A DNA stretch of 64,000 nucleotides from Mauremys mutica (taxonomy: Eukaryota > Chordata > Testudines > Geoemydidae): contig NC_059094.1 of assembly GCF_020497125.1 (NCBI RefSeq), positions 3,575,733 through 3,639,732 on the forward strand. Direction: 5' to 3'. The notes under the pieces were generated by a model. The model ran no database searches. It worked only from the letters and a program-made list of their open reading frames with translations, and had not been told where the DNA came from. The stretch's first letter is position 1. Each line of letters begins with the position of its first letter. The position numbers and the translations under genes were made by a program. Positions 1 to 12,700 of the stretch are shown piece after piece.

Positions 1-679
1 AGGCACCTGCCCCCAGAAAGGTACCAAGAAAGTAGAACAAATTCTGAGGACAGCAAGAGAATTGATGAGGTGGGAGGGGAGTGGTTTGTGAGGGAGGAGA
101 AGAGCTAAGCATCCTGAGCCTGGCTAGGAGGTGAGCAAACAGGCCACCTGAAATCTGCACTGAAGGTAGGTATTTGAGATATCTAAATATTCAGACCCCA
201 AGAGGGGAATTCACCCCTGCACTGTGCCTCCTTTTTGCTGACTTAAGCAGCCAAAAGAGGCCGGGATGCCTCCCTGGAGAATGCCACCAGCTCAGAGGGT
301 CCTGTAGTTCACCCTTGCCTGTGCCAGGAATTGAATTGCCCCCCAGAAGCTGTAGAGTGGGGGTGGTGCAAGCCACTACTCCTCTGTCCCTGCATGGGTG
401 CTAGGGCCTGAAGGAAATAGAGCAAAGTGAGCATTCAGTGAAAAATGAACAAACAGCCCCCCTCTCCCTGCATGGACTCCCAGCAGCAGCATTGCCCAGA
501 CTTGATTACAATTGACCCCATTGGCTGAGACTATCTTTCTTGAGGCAAGCTGGAGGTGTTGACACATTGCCACGGAGTCAGGTGAGGTGACAACGTCCTG
601 GGATTGGTTCTCTTCTCTACAGCGAAGTGGGTAATTAGTCAGAAGCAGCAGCAGCAGCTGTCAGAACTCCCTGTTCCAG
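1..679. other. 5' flank of SMPDL3B coding region
   Basis: No convincing coding frame or repeat. A pyrimidine-rich splice acceptor (ggttctcttctctacag, ending 617) could precede the first coding exon, implying an upstream non-coding exon outside the window. No CpG island or TATA box is apparent. Confidence 0.4.
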
Positions 680-746
680 ATGGATTCCTGGAGATTCCTG
701 CTGCTTCTAATCCACAGCAGAATTGCTACCGTTGCCACCGTCCAAG
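680..746 (+). CDS. SMPDL3B: SMPDL3B coding exon 1 (signal peptide)
   Basis: This is an ATG followed by 22 codons with a leucine-rich core, ending in CAAG before gtaaca. It leaves phase 1, exactly what exon 2 needs to make a Gly codon before [11 protein letters not shown]. Its position 13.8 kb upstream of exon 2 is unusual but fits a gene whose first intron filled with repeats. A good pyrimidine-rich acceptor just upstream (ending near 617) suggests a further non-coding 5' exon to the left. There is no transcript evidence, so another first exon is possible. Confidence 0.6.
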
Positions 747-3700
747 GTAACAGACTCCTTGAGCTTTCTGTGGCTGCCTGATTACTCTAGAAGTAGGGAA
801 AGCGCTCCTTCTTCCAAGGGGAGGTTTGCCATAACTTGATTTCTAAACTAAACTTGGCTTGCTCACATCTCTTTAAACAAGCTGCAAGATACAAACAAAC
901 CCATGACTTCTGGGGCAGTGCATGGCTGGCTCTCCTGGCATTCATGAAGTTTATTTCCGTCTGGCCACTGACATAAGATTGTGTTGAGACCTCCCCTGCC
1001 TTGAGGCACAGGCAGAAAGCATTGGGTTACGCAGGATGGCAGAGAGCTCAGCCCTGCCTGTTACTGGAAAAACATGTCGAACTTAAGAAAAGGCATCCTT
1101 CTGTACTTGTACCCGACTATCCCAGCAACCCCCAGGTTACCCCCAAAGTGACAGAGAGATTAGAGGGCAAAGGCCTTCTCTGTCCAGTTTGTTCATGTGG
1201 TTTATTTGGCAGCACAGTAGGGCTGGTGGCTAAGGGGGCTGGTTCTGTGTGTGTGCGCGTGTGTGTTTTTCACTGGGCAATAGGGGAGAGAATGATATTA
1301 AAAAAACTGGAAAACGGGATTGTAAAAAAGATTGTTAAAAAAACCAAACCATTGACAGGGTCCTTAGGGCTGGGGGAGAGGCCTGGAACAACCTAATTCA
1401 TTAATTAGACTGCAAGCTAACAGTGTTCCTTTAATTGTGTTGGGTTTAGGCACCATATGTCGGCTCCAGCCGATAACAGACACGCACTCTGCCCTGAGGA
1501 ATGTGCAATTCAAGTATAGAGAAGGGGGAAGGGCTGGCCAGGTATATAGCTGTCTGTGGTTATGGGACTGCTTTGAATTGGTGTGACCTCACTGATGAGA
1601 GTGCTTGTTTGTGGCTAGTAATTCTATAGCTGTATTAAATGCACCTCATAGTTGAAGCTTTAAAGGAGGCAATGCACCTGGTACTAAAATTCTGCCCTTC
1701 CAAGTGTGAGGCCCCCGGGAGCGGGGAGGAGGGGTGGAAGCTATATGGTTGCAGTTGAGTCAAGGATCCCTGACCCATTCCAGCTGCACATTCAGCATGG
1801 CAGCTCCAGTGAGGAGCAGAGTGCCCTTCCCCGCAACTTGCATCTTGCATCATGCATGGATCCCGGACACAAGTCCATGGCACATGGCCAGGTTTCTCAG
1901 CCAGGGCCGGCTTCTAGGGCTTGAGAAGCACTCCACTTGTATCCTGCTCTGCTGCTGCACAGGTTCACTGACTGGGGGGTCATCTGCCCCGCCCAGCAAA
2001 TCTGAGTGAGACAGGCCAGAAATTTACCCTAAGCAGCCAGGGCAGCCACTGAGGGCAGCCTCTTTCCAGATCATGTCCTGGTGTCCTCTTACACTGAGGA
2101 TACCCCTCTGGAGAGGGGACCCCATTTATTAGGAAGAGACAATAGGAAGAGGTAATAGTAGTGGAGGAGTCAGTTATTAGAAATATAGATAGTTGATGAA
2201 GTGGGTATTCACCCACAAAAGCTCATGCTGCAAAACGTCTGTTAGTCTATAAGGTGCCACAGGATTCTTTGCTGCTTTTACAGATCCAGACTAACACAGC
2301 TCCCCCTCTGATACATAGATAGTTGGGTTTGTGATGACCTGGAGAACCGCATGGTGAATTCCCTGCTGGATGCACAGCTTGCAGATTCTTGAGACATCTA
2401 GATAGACTTATGTGCAGTGCTGGGGAGGAGCCAGTAGTCACAACATGTAGGTACCAGCGACATAGGGAAAGGTAGGAGAAAGGTCCTGGAGGCCAAATTT
2501 AGGATGCTAGGAAAGAGATTGAAGTCCAGGACTTCCCTAGTGGTATTCTCTGAAACATAGGTGCCGACTCCATGGGTGCTCCAGGGCTGGCGCACCCACA
2601 GGGAACTGCCGTGTCCTGCTTCTCCCCCCTCCTTCCCAGCTGTTTCACATGGCAAGCCTGGGAGAGAGGCGGGAGGAGGAGGAACGTGGCACACTTGGGG
2701 AAGAGGCGGGCCAGAGCGGGGATTTGGAGAGGGATCCAATGGGGCAGGGAGGGGGGGGAGTTGGGGTGGGGCTGGGGCCGGGGGGGATGAACACCCACCT
2801 GTGCTCCGAAATGCTTCCAGTTCCACTCACAGGGGCAGTTAGACAGGCAGCACTGCAAGATCTCAGTGTATGGGTGAGACGATGGAGTTTAGAGGAGGAG
2901 TTTAGGTTTATTAGGAACTGGGGAACCTTTAGGGAAAGGAGGAGCACCAAACCACAGGCCGTAACCTGCTGGGTGATGGATGTGCTGCCAACAGTGTACC
3001 ATGTCTCAATCAGTCCTGCTCCAGCCTGTCAGCCATCCTGGCAATACTGCACACCAGAACTGTGGGGACTCTGCTGCTGCTGGGACGTTGGAATCTCCTA
3101 AGAATGGCCATAACTGGGTCCGACCAATGGTCCATGTAGCTCAGTATCCTGTCTTCCAACAGTGGCCAGTGCCAGATGCTTCAGAGACAGTGAACGGAAC
3201 AGGGCAATTTATCGAGTGATCCATTCCCTGGCGTCCACTCCCAGCATCTGGCAATCAGTCGCTTAGGGACACCCACAGCATGGGGCTGTGTCCCTGATCA
3301 TCTTGGATAATAGATATCGATGGACTTATCCTTCATGAAGTTCTCTCATTCTTTTTAGAACCCAGTTATACTTTTGGCCTTCGCAACATCCCTTGGCAAC
3401 AAGTTTCCCAGGTTGATGTGAAGAAGTACTTCCTTTTGTTTCTTTTAAACCTGCTGCCTATTAATTTCACTGGGTGATCAGTGGGTCATCTCCTACGTTA
3501 TGTAATGTGAAGGGATAAATAACGCTTCCTTATTCACTTTCTCCACACCAGTCATGATTTTATAGACCTCAATCATATCCCCCCTCTGTCCTCTCTTTTC
3601 CCAGTTGGACAGTCCCAGTCTTTTTAATCTCTTCTCATATGGAAGCTGTTACATACCCTTATGATATTTGTTGCCTTTCTCTGTATCTTTTCCAATTCTA

Positions 3701-6700
3701 ATATATCTTTTTTGAGATGGGGTGACCAGAACTGCATGCAGTATTCAAGATGAGGGCATACCACTGATTTATATAGTGGCATTATGATATTTTCTGTCTT
3801 ATTTTCTATCCCTTTCCTAATGGTTCCTCACTTTCTGTTAGCTTTATTTGACTATTGAGCAGATGTTTTCAGAGAACTATCCATGATGACTCTAAGATCT
3901 CTTTCTTGAGTGGTTACAGCTAATTTAGGCCCCATCATTTTGTATGTATAACTGGGATTATGTTTTCCATTGTCATTACTACTTTGCATTTATCAACACT
4001 GAATTTAATCTGCCATTTCCTTGCCCGGTCTCCCACTTTTGTGAGATCTCTTCATAAATCTTCACAGTCTGCTTTGGATTTAACAATTTTGAGTAATTTT
4101 GTATCATCTGCAAACTTTGCCACCTCACTGTTTACCCCTTTTCCCAGATCATTTATGAACATGTTGAACAGCACTGGTTCCAGTACAGATCACTGGGGAA
4201 CCCTGCTATTTACCTCTCTCTGCTATGAAAACCGACCATTTATTCCTACTGTTTCGTTCTGCTTTGTTTGTAACCAGTTATGATCCATGATATGGCCTTC
4301 CCTCTTATCCCATGACTCCTTACTTTGCCTAAGAGCCTTTGGTGGGGGACTTCATCAAAGGCTTTTTGAAAATCCAAATACACAATATCCACTGGATCAC
4401 CCTTATCCCCGTTTGCTGATCAGTTCAAAGAATTCTAATACATTGGTGAGGCATGATTTCCTTTACAGAAGTCATGTTCACTCTTCACCAACAAATCAGG
4501 TTCATCTATATGTCTGATCATTCTGTTCATTATGATAATTTCAACCAATCTACCTAGTACTGAAGTTAGGTATCCTGGCCTGTAATTGCCAGGATTGCTT
4601 CTGGAGCCTTTTTTAAAAATCAGCCTTAATTAGCTATTCTCCAGTCTCCAGAGGCTGATTTAAGTGATAAGTTACATACACAGTTCTGCAATTCTGCAAT
4701 TTTATAGCTGAGATCCTTCAGAACCCTTGGGTGAATATATCTGGTCCTGGTGATTTATTACTGTTTATCAGTTTGTACCCAAACCTCTTCTATTGACACC
4801 TCAATCTACAACAGTTCCTCAGATTTGCCACCTAAAAAGGATGGCTTAGGTGTCGGGATTCTCCCCCAGACTCTCTGCAGGGAAGACCAATGCAAAGAAT
4901 TCATTTAGCTTCAGCCACAACGGTCTAGTCTTCCCTGAGTGCTCCTTTATCCAGTGGCTCTACTGATTCATCTAAGATTTTGACTATACTGTATTTGATT
5001 GTGTGCTTTCTTTCACATATAGTGCCACTCCCTCACCAGCATGACTTACTCTGTTATTCCTATATATTTTGTACCCTGGTATTACTGTGTCTCATTGATT
5101 ATCAGCATTCCACCAAAGTTTCTGTGATGCCTATTATATCAATATCCTCATTTAATGCCAGGCACTCAAGTGCGCCCATCATAGTATTTAAACTTATTGT
5201 ATTTGTAGACGAGCACTTATAAAATTGGTCAGTCTGAAGTTGTGATGTAGCAATGGGACTTTTTTCATGTTTAACTTTTTCTCTTCAGTTCCTACCTGTA
5301 CATTGTCAACTTCTATGCTCTCTTTACTACGATATAAAGAATCCCCTTTAATAAATCCTCCCCTAAGGGATGTCTCTGTCTGAACCATGTGCTTCTCCAT
5401 ACTCGCTGGCTTTACCCCAGCCCTTAATTTAAAAACATCTCTATGTTCATTTTTACATGCCACCAGTCTGGTTCGGTTTTGGTTTAAGCATAGAAGCATA
5501 GAATCTCAGGGTTGGAAGGGACCTCAGGAGGTCATCTAGTCCAACCCCCTGCTCAAAGCAGGACCAAACCCAACTAAATCATCCCAGCCAGGGCTTTGTC
5601 AAGCCTGACCTTAAAAACCTCTAAGGAAGGAGATTCCACTACCTCCCTAGGTAACCCATTCCAGTTCTTCACCACCCTACTAGTGAAAAAGTTTTTCCTA
5701 ATATCCAGCCTAAACCTCCCCCTCTGCAACTTGAGACCATTACTCCTTGTTCTGTCATCTTCTACCACTGAGAACAGTCTAGATCCATCCTCTTTGGAAC
5801 CCCCTTTCAGGTAGTTGAAAGCAGCTATCAAATCCCCCCTCATTCTTCTCTTCTGCAGACTAAACAATCCCAGTTCCCTCAGCCTCTCCTCATAAGTCAT
5901 GTGCTCCAGCCCCCTAATCATTTTTGTTGCCCTCCGCTGGACTCTCTCCAATTTATCCACATCCTTCTTGTAGTGTGGGGCCCAAAACTGGACACAGTAC
6001 TCCAAATGAGGCCTCACCAGTGCTGAGTAGAGGGGAATGATCACATCCCTCGATCTGCTGGAAATGCCCCTACTTATACAACCCAAAATGCCATTAGCCT
6101 TCTTGGCAACAAGGGCACACTGTTGACTCATATTCAGCTTTTCATCCACCGTAACCCCTAGGTCCTTTTCTGCAGAACTGCTGCCCAGCCATTCGGTCCC
6201 TAGTCTGTAGCAGTACATGGGATTCTTCCGTCCTAAGTGCAGGACTCTGCACTTGTCCTTGTTGAACTTCATCATATTTCTTTTGGCCCAATCCTCTAAT
6301 TTGTCTAGGTCCCTCTGTATCCTAGCCCTACCCTCCAGCGTATCTACCACTCCTCCCAGTTTAGTGTCATCTGCAAACTTGCTAAGGGTGCAGTCCACAC
6401 CATCCTCCAGATCGTTAATGAAGATATTGAATAAAACCGGCCCCAGCACCGATCCTTGGGGCACTCCACTTGATACCGGCTGCCAACTAGACATGGAACC
6501 ATTGATCACTACCCGTTGAGCCCGACCATCTAGCCAGTTTTCTATCCACCTTACCGTTTAGGTGGAGCCCATCCTTTCTGTATAGAGGCAGGCGTCAGTC
6601 AAGAGCTCACCTGTAGCTGATGGAGCCCAGAACTCACTTGCCATCTGCAATATGACTTCAACCAGAGCTAGTTCCTTTCCAGATACTGTTCTGAGAGTCT

Positions 6701-9700
6701 CCATTAGGAATGGTGTTTGTGTGCGTGCACAGAGTAGACAAGGGCTCAGTTACTGCAGGAGCTCAGGGAGTCAGGGAAATGGTTCCCCACAGGGAGAAGA
6801 TCAAGTCAGAACTAAACTCTTCCCCTGAAATGCTACTCAGCAGACAGCCAGGCTGGGCTAACGTTTTGTAAATGGAGGGCAGGGGCTCTGCTTCACTGCT
6901 ACAACCAAGAGGAGCAAAAACCAGAAGGGAGCCCATAGAAAGGGCTGACTCTATGGCCTGCTCCTCCATTCTCCCACTCCACTAAACTGCAGCTGCTTAT
7001 TTGTGGATTCCACTGGGGGATGGGGTTCTGGCAGCAGGAGGTGGGTGTGTGGCTGCAGGGCCGTCCTTAGGCATAGGCAGAATAGGCAGCCGCCTAGGGC
7101 ACCACTAGGTCTGGGGGCACCACTCTGCCCGGAGCCGAGACAGACGGGAAGCAGTGGAGCATGTAAGAGCAGGCTGCTGGGTCCTAGAGAGAGCCGAATG
7201 CAGCACAGTCTGAGGGAGGGGATTGGCTGCTGGGGTCTCTGGGAAGGAGCTCACCTGTGAGTGTGACTCTTTCTCCCTGGCTGAGGTGAGGTGAGGCAGG
7301 CTCTGCGGGTCTGGAACCAGTATCCTTGTCCCCCATAACATCCATTCTTCTCCCCCCCTGCCCCATGGAGCACCCCCTCCTTTCTCCCTCCTCCCCAGGA
7401 GCATCCCTCTCTCTCTCCTCCCTCCCCTCCGTCAGGGCTGGTTGGGTGAGGTGCTGGGGGGTAGGTGGGGGGGAGGCTGCCTGCCTGCTGGAGGAATGAA
7501 AGTGAAAGTAACTCACTTCCTCTGCCAGGATTTGATTGTCTCACCGGGGTGGGCTGGGGTTCGCCTGTGTTGTGAAAAATCTGGCCGGGGGTTGGGGTAG
7601 GGTGAGCAGATATCCCTATTTTATAGGGCCAGTCCCAATTTTGGGGTCTTTTTTTTATATAGGCTCCTTTTACCCCCCACCCCGTCCTGATTTTTCACAC
7701 TTGCTGTCTGGTCACTCTAGGTGGGGGTAATTGGTGCCTATATAAGACAAAGCCCCAAATATCGGGACTGGCCCTATAAAATCAGGACAATCTGGATCTG
7801 GTCACCCTAGCTGGGGAGCGCCTCTCCCCCGGGCTGGCAGCTGCCAGTGATCCATCTCATCCCGGGGGAGCTGCACAGGGCAGGATGAGCTGCTGTGGCT
7901 CCATGGGTGACCTGTCCCTGAGATCAGATGCTGTGCTAACTTCACCATGGTCTGTAAGGCTGGTGGTGGTGCCCATTGGCGTGTGATTGGACCTGAGGGT
8001 TTGCTGCTGCTGTTGCCACTCTGCACCCCAAGAGGTGGATTTTGGGGTCTACTGCAGCTGTTGGACCAGCAGGCTGGGGGGTGAGCCAAGCATGAAAGCA
8101 GTACTGTGTTGCCATTTAGATTGTCATTTAACAACTTTGTTTGCCAAAAATTCTTGCTAACAATCCTGAATCCAATTTCAATATTTTTTTTAAAATTAAT
8201 ATCTTAGCCAAAAACAGAAAATTAAATTGTTGACAATTATTAGTGACAGGTTTGGTTTGCGGCAGGGAGTGGGCCAGGTTTCATCATAGAAACAAAAAAT
8301 GTTTGACTGACTTTCCTACAGCCTGTTACTCCTGATAAGAGCCCTCCAACAACTGTAATATGCTCATCTCCTTACTAGTGTATAAAAGCAGGGGTCGGCA
8401 ACCTACAGCACACATGCCAAAGGTGGCAGGTGAGCTGATTTTTGATGGGCGGCTCAGCCCATCACTGCTCTGGGGTTCCAGCTGCTGCCCTATTGTCAGC
8501 TGGGATACCAGCCGCCGGCCCCACTCAGCACCTGCTGCTGGCCTGGGGACCCCCAAGGAACCCCAGACTGGCAGAGGGCTGAGCAGGCCAGCTGAACCAC
8601 TCAACCTGCTGTCAGCCTGGGGTTCCATTCACTCAGCCGGCAGCGGGCTGGGGGGTTGAGTGGTTCAGTCTGCTGCCAGTCTGGGGTGCCGGCAGCACTC
8701 AGCCTACTGCTACTCCGGGGTTCTGGCTGCCGGCCCCTTGCCAGTCAGGAGCCCAGCCGCTGGCCCCACTCTGCCTCCTGCCAGCCTGGGTGAGCAGAAT
8801 CCCAGGCTGGTAGCAGTTGAGGGGGGTTGGCAGCCGGGATCCTGGTGGCAGGAGTTGGTGGTCAGAACCCCAGACCAGCAGCGGGCTGAGCAGGGCCTGG
8901 GATCCTTGTCTAGGGTTCCAGTCACCAGTCCCGCTCAGCCCGCTGCCAGTCTGGGGTTTCATTTATTCAGTTGGCAGTGGCCTGAGCAGGACCTCAGATA
9001 ATAACAATAGTTTATTTATATAATATAGACATAGAGAGAGACCTTCTACAAACATTAAAATGTATTACTGGCAAGAGAAACCTTAAATTACAGTGAACTT
9101 GGCACACCACTTCTGAAAGGTTGCCGACCCCTGGTATAGACTGACCATATGTTGTACTAAGATTCTCCTGCTTTTTTTTTTTTCCTGTGTGTCAGTATAG
9201 CTTTTGCCAGCCCAGAAGTTGGGCAGCCAATGTTTTACATTTTCACAGTGTTTTCTCCAACTTTCATAAAGTAAATACATAGTTAATATGAGTTAAAAAG
9301 GCCACGGACACTTCCTTGTGAAGCATCTGTACAGCAGATCATGCTAGAGCTGTGAAAATGTCAGTTTTTGATGGAACTTTAGAGACAGTGATTTATCATG
9401 TATTTTATCATGTGAATGTGCTGCTATTGCCAATGTCTTTCCAAACAAAAATAAGGCACAATAGGACTTCTGTAACATTTTTGTGCTACCTTAATCTAGA
9501 TGAGATGATTCTGTGCTGACTTCATTTTGGTCACTTTGTGCTTTACCTAGCAGTAAAACTAGGGTTATATTTTCCCACTGTTTGGAAAACCAGCTTATTA
9601 AACTGATTTTGCAGCCAAAAAAGCCAGAAAGATTCCTTTTAATTAAAAATAAATCTTTGTTTCAATACCTCTTCATATACATTTCCAATAAAATTTTGAC

Positions 9701-12700
9701 AAATTACAAAAATTATATTATTTGTATCATTCTGTCAAATCAGAATTTTTTCTATAGGGCTACTTCTTTAGTGCTAGTGCATCAGCATTACAGTGTGCTT
9801 AATTAAGTTAAACTGGTTTTAATAACGTGAATGTGGCAAGTTTTCCAATACTGTATGCTTATATTTGTGTTGCTAAGAGCAGATCAGGCACAGGGGCACC
9901 AGTTTAATAATCTCGCCTAGGGCACCATAAATCCTAAGGACGGCCCTGTGTGGCTGTGGGGGTCAAAAAATATTGTGGGGCAAAGAGCTTCAGCTCAGAG
10001 AGTGCTGGCTTCCCCAGAACCCCCACGTGCAGAGAACACAGTAAAGAATTGCAGAAGGAGTCACTTTCTTCCAACACCGAACAAGGAACTTGATTAGCAT
10101 AAGGACAACAGTCATCTCCCTGCAGTTGCCTGGCATCTGTCTGTTCCTGCTTCAGCATGCAGCTACTACCTGAAAACTTCCTTACCCTTGTCTTGCTGCA
10201 GATTTTAAAGAAACAGTTCACTCATCCTCGCAGAACCCAGGACAGCCTCTCCAGGGGAAGGAACCAGCAGAAACCCTGCCAGTCCAAGCCCTGTGCAGGA
10301 ATAGCCAGCCTGACAGTGTCTATACCAGCATGTTTAGAGATCTCCCACTGTTGCACTGCCAGGGTGGCCATGTCACCTGCACAGAGCAGTGGTGACTAAC
10401 AGCACCTGAGCTCCGTCTGCAGGAGGCTCCTTCAAATGCTGGAGTTCACCAGGGGTGCACTGCCCAAGAAGAAAAGGCTAAGGCACTGCATGGGAGGCTG
10501 CAGTTAAGAAAACCCAAAATCCTCACTGGGTCTTCCACTTACAGAGGCCTTGTTCCACCAACACAGCACCATTCAGCAAAGCCTCTGCCACGTTCCCCTC
10601 CTGCAAATACCAAGCAACAATAGGGAGATGAACACAGGGCAGCTTTTCTGTCCTGGGGAACAACCCCCATCTCTCCCTCTTCCAGATTGCTCAGTTCAGG
10701 GAGGCTCCTTGTTTTGACTCTGACCAGTGATGAGCTGCTAAAATCTTAACAACCGGTTCCCTATAAAAAGTTCTGATTTAAGGGATGTGCCACAGTATGG
10801 ATTTTTTGTACCAACAGGGTTACCATACGTCTGTATTTTCCCGGGAGGAATTTTTAAAATTTACCACCCAGACAGCGATTTAAGAACCTAAAAGCCTGAC
10901 ATGTCCAGGAAAATACAGATGTATGTTAACCCTACCTAAAGTGCTTTTTTACAAAGATGGGGCTGAACTAGAAATGAGCTCCGTTTCACATGTGTGGGTC
11001 CCCGCCACTCCCTTGGGGTGTGCTAGGGTGACCAGATGTCCCAATTTGATAGGGACAGTCTCAATTTTTGGGTCTTTTTCTTATATGGGCTCCTATTACC
11101 TCTCACCCCGTCCCGATTTGTCACACTTGCTGTCTGCTCACCCTAGGGTGTGCACATGTGTGGGTCTCAGCTGCTCCCTGCCCCCCTCATTGAAGCAGGT
11201 GTGCAGGGTTACTGCCCTGAGAACTGCAGGGCACCAGTGGACACGGGGCTGGCTGCAGACAGGGGCGTGGGGCAGGGCTAGCTGGAGGCAGGGAGTGTGA
11301 CATGGGCTGGCTGCAACAGGGGCTGGCTGTGGGCAGGTGGCGCAGACAGGCTGTGGTGGGGAAAGGGCTGTGGCAGGGGTCGGGGGGTGGCAGGGGCTGT
11401 GGGCAGGGGCTGGCTGCAGGCAGGGACTGTGGCAGGGGGTAAGGAGGGTGGCAGGGGCTGTGGCCAGAGGCGGTGGCAGGGGCTGTGGCAGGGGCTGTGG
11501 GCAGGGGAGTGGCAGGGGGCAGGAGGGGTGGCAGGGGCTGGGGCAGGGGGGTGGCAGGGGCTGTGGCCAGAGGCGGTGGCAGGGGCTGAGGCATGGCCTG
11601 TGGGCAGGGGAGTGGCAGGGGGCAGGAGGGATGGCAGGGGCGGGGGCAGGGGGGGGGCAGGGGGTGGGGCATGGGCTGTGGGCAGGGGGGTGGCAGGGGC
11701 GGCAGGAGGCTGGCAGGGGCTGTGTCAGGGCACAGAGGCTGTGCGGTGGCAGGGGCTGTGGCAGGGGGTGGCAGGGGACAGGAGGGGTGGCAGGGGGCTG
11801 TGGCTGGGGCAGGGGGGTGGCTGGGGCAGGAGGGATGGCAGGGGCTGCAGGCAGGGGCTGTGGGCAGGGGGTGCAATGGGGGGTGGCAGGGCAGGGGGTG
11901 CAGACAGGGGGCTGGGGGCAGGGTGACAGGGGCTGGCTGCGGCGGGGGGTGTGGCAGGGGCTGGCTGCTGTGGGCATGGGGTGGCTGCGGGCAGGGGGTG
12001 CAATGGGGGCTGTGGCAGGGGCTGGCTGCGGGCAGGGGGTGCAGCAGGGGCAGGGGGTGGCTGTGGGTGGCTGCAGGCAGGGGGTGCAGCAGGGGCAGCG
12101 GGTGCAGACAGGCTGGCTGCAGGCAGGGGGTGCAGCAGGAGCAGAGGGTGCAGACAAGGTTGGCTGTGGGCAGGGGGTGCAGCACGGGGTGCAGCAGGGG
12201 CTGTGGCAGGGGCTGGCTGCGGGCAGGGGGCAGCTGCAGGCAGGAGGTGAAGATGGTCTGGCTGTGGGCAGGGGCTGTGGCTGAGGGCTGCAGGCAGGGG
12301 CTGCGGGCGGGGGTGGCTGTGGCAGGGGGTGGCTGCGGGCAGGGGCTGGCTGTGGGCACGGGCTGTGGCTGAGGGCTGCTGTGGGCTGCAGGTGGCTGTG
12401 GCAGGGGGTGGCTGTGGGCGGCTGCGGGCAGGGGGTGCAGCATGGGCAGTGGCAGGGGGTGGCTGTGGGCAGGGGGTGCAGCAGGGGTTGTGGCAGGGGG
12501 TGGCTGCGGGCAGGGGGTGCAGCAGGGGCAGGGGGTGGCTGTGGGTGGCTGCAAGCAGGGGGTGCAGCAGGAGCAGGGGGGTGCAGACAGGCTGGCTGCG
12601 GGCAGGGGGTGCAGCACGGGGTGTAGCAGGGGCTGTGGCAGGGGCTGCGGGCAGGGGGTGCAGCAGGAGCAGGGGGGTGCAGACAGGCTGGCTGCAGGCA

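Larger units (their letters stand above)
7056..9948. mobile_element. hAT-type DNA transposon with perfect 8-bp target duplication, host to nested insertions
   Basis: The inverted ends CAGGGCCGTCCTTAGG (7056) and CCTAAGGACGGCCCTG (ending 9948) are exact complements. TGTGGCTG flanks both sides (7048-7055 and 9949-9956). Eight-base duplications and CAGGG-type ends mark the hAT superfamily. No transposase frame is visible, so it is a non-autonomous derivative. It contains TA-flanked MITEs (7600-7807) and another hAT (8389-9133). Confidence 0.9.

Noticed and set aside
1903..1925. CAGGGCCGGCTTCTAGGGC as a hAT terminal repeat
   Set aside because: No inverted partner or 8-bp duplication was found nearby; at most a solitary fragment.
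3960..4517. Plus-strand frames around 4.0-4.5 kb
   Set aside because: They are antisense readings of the CR1 element on the minus strand.
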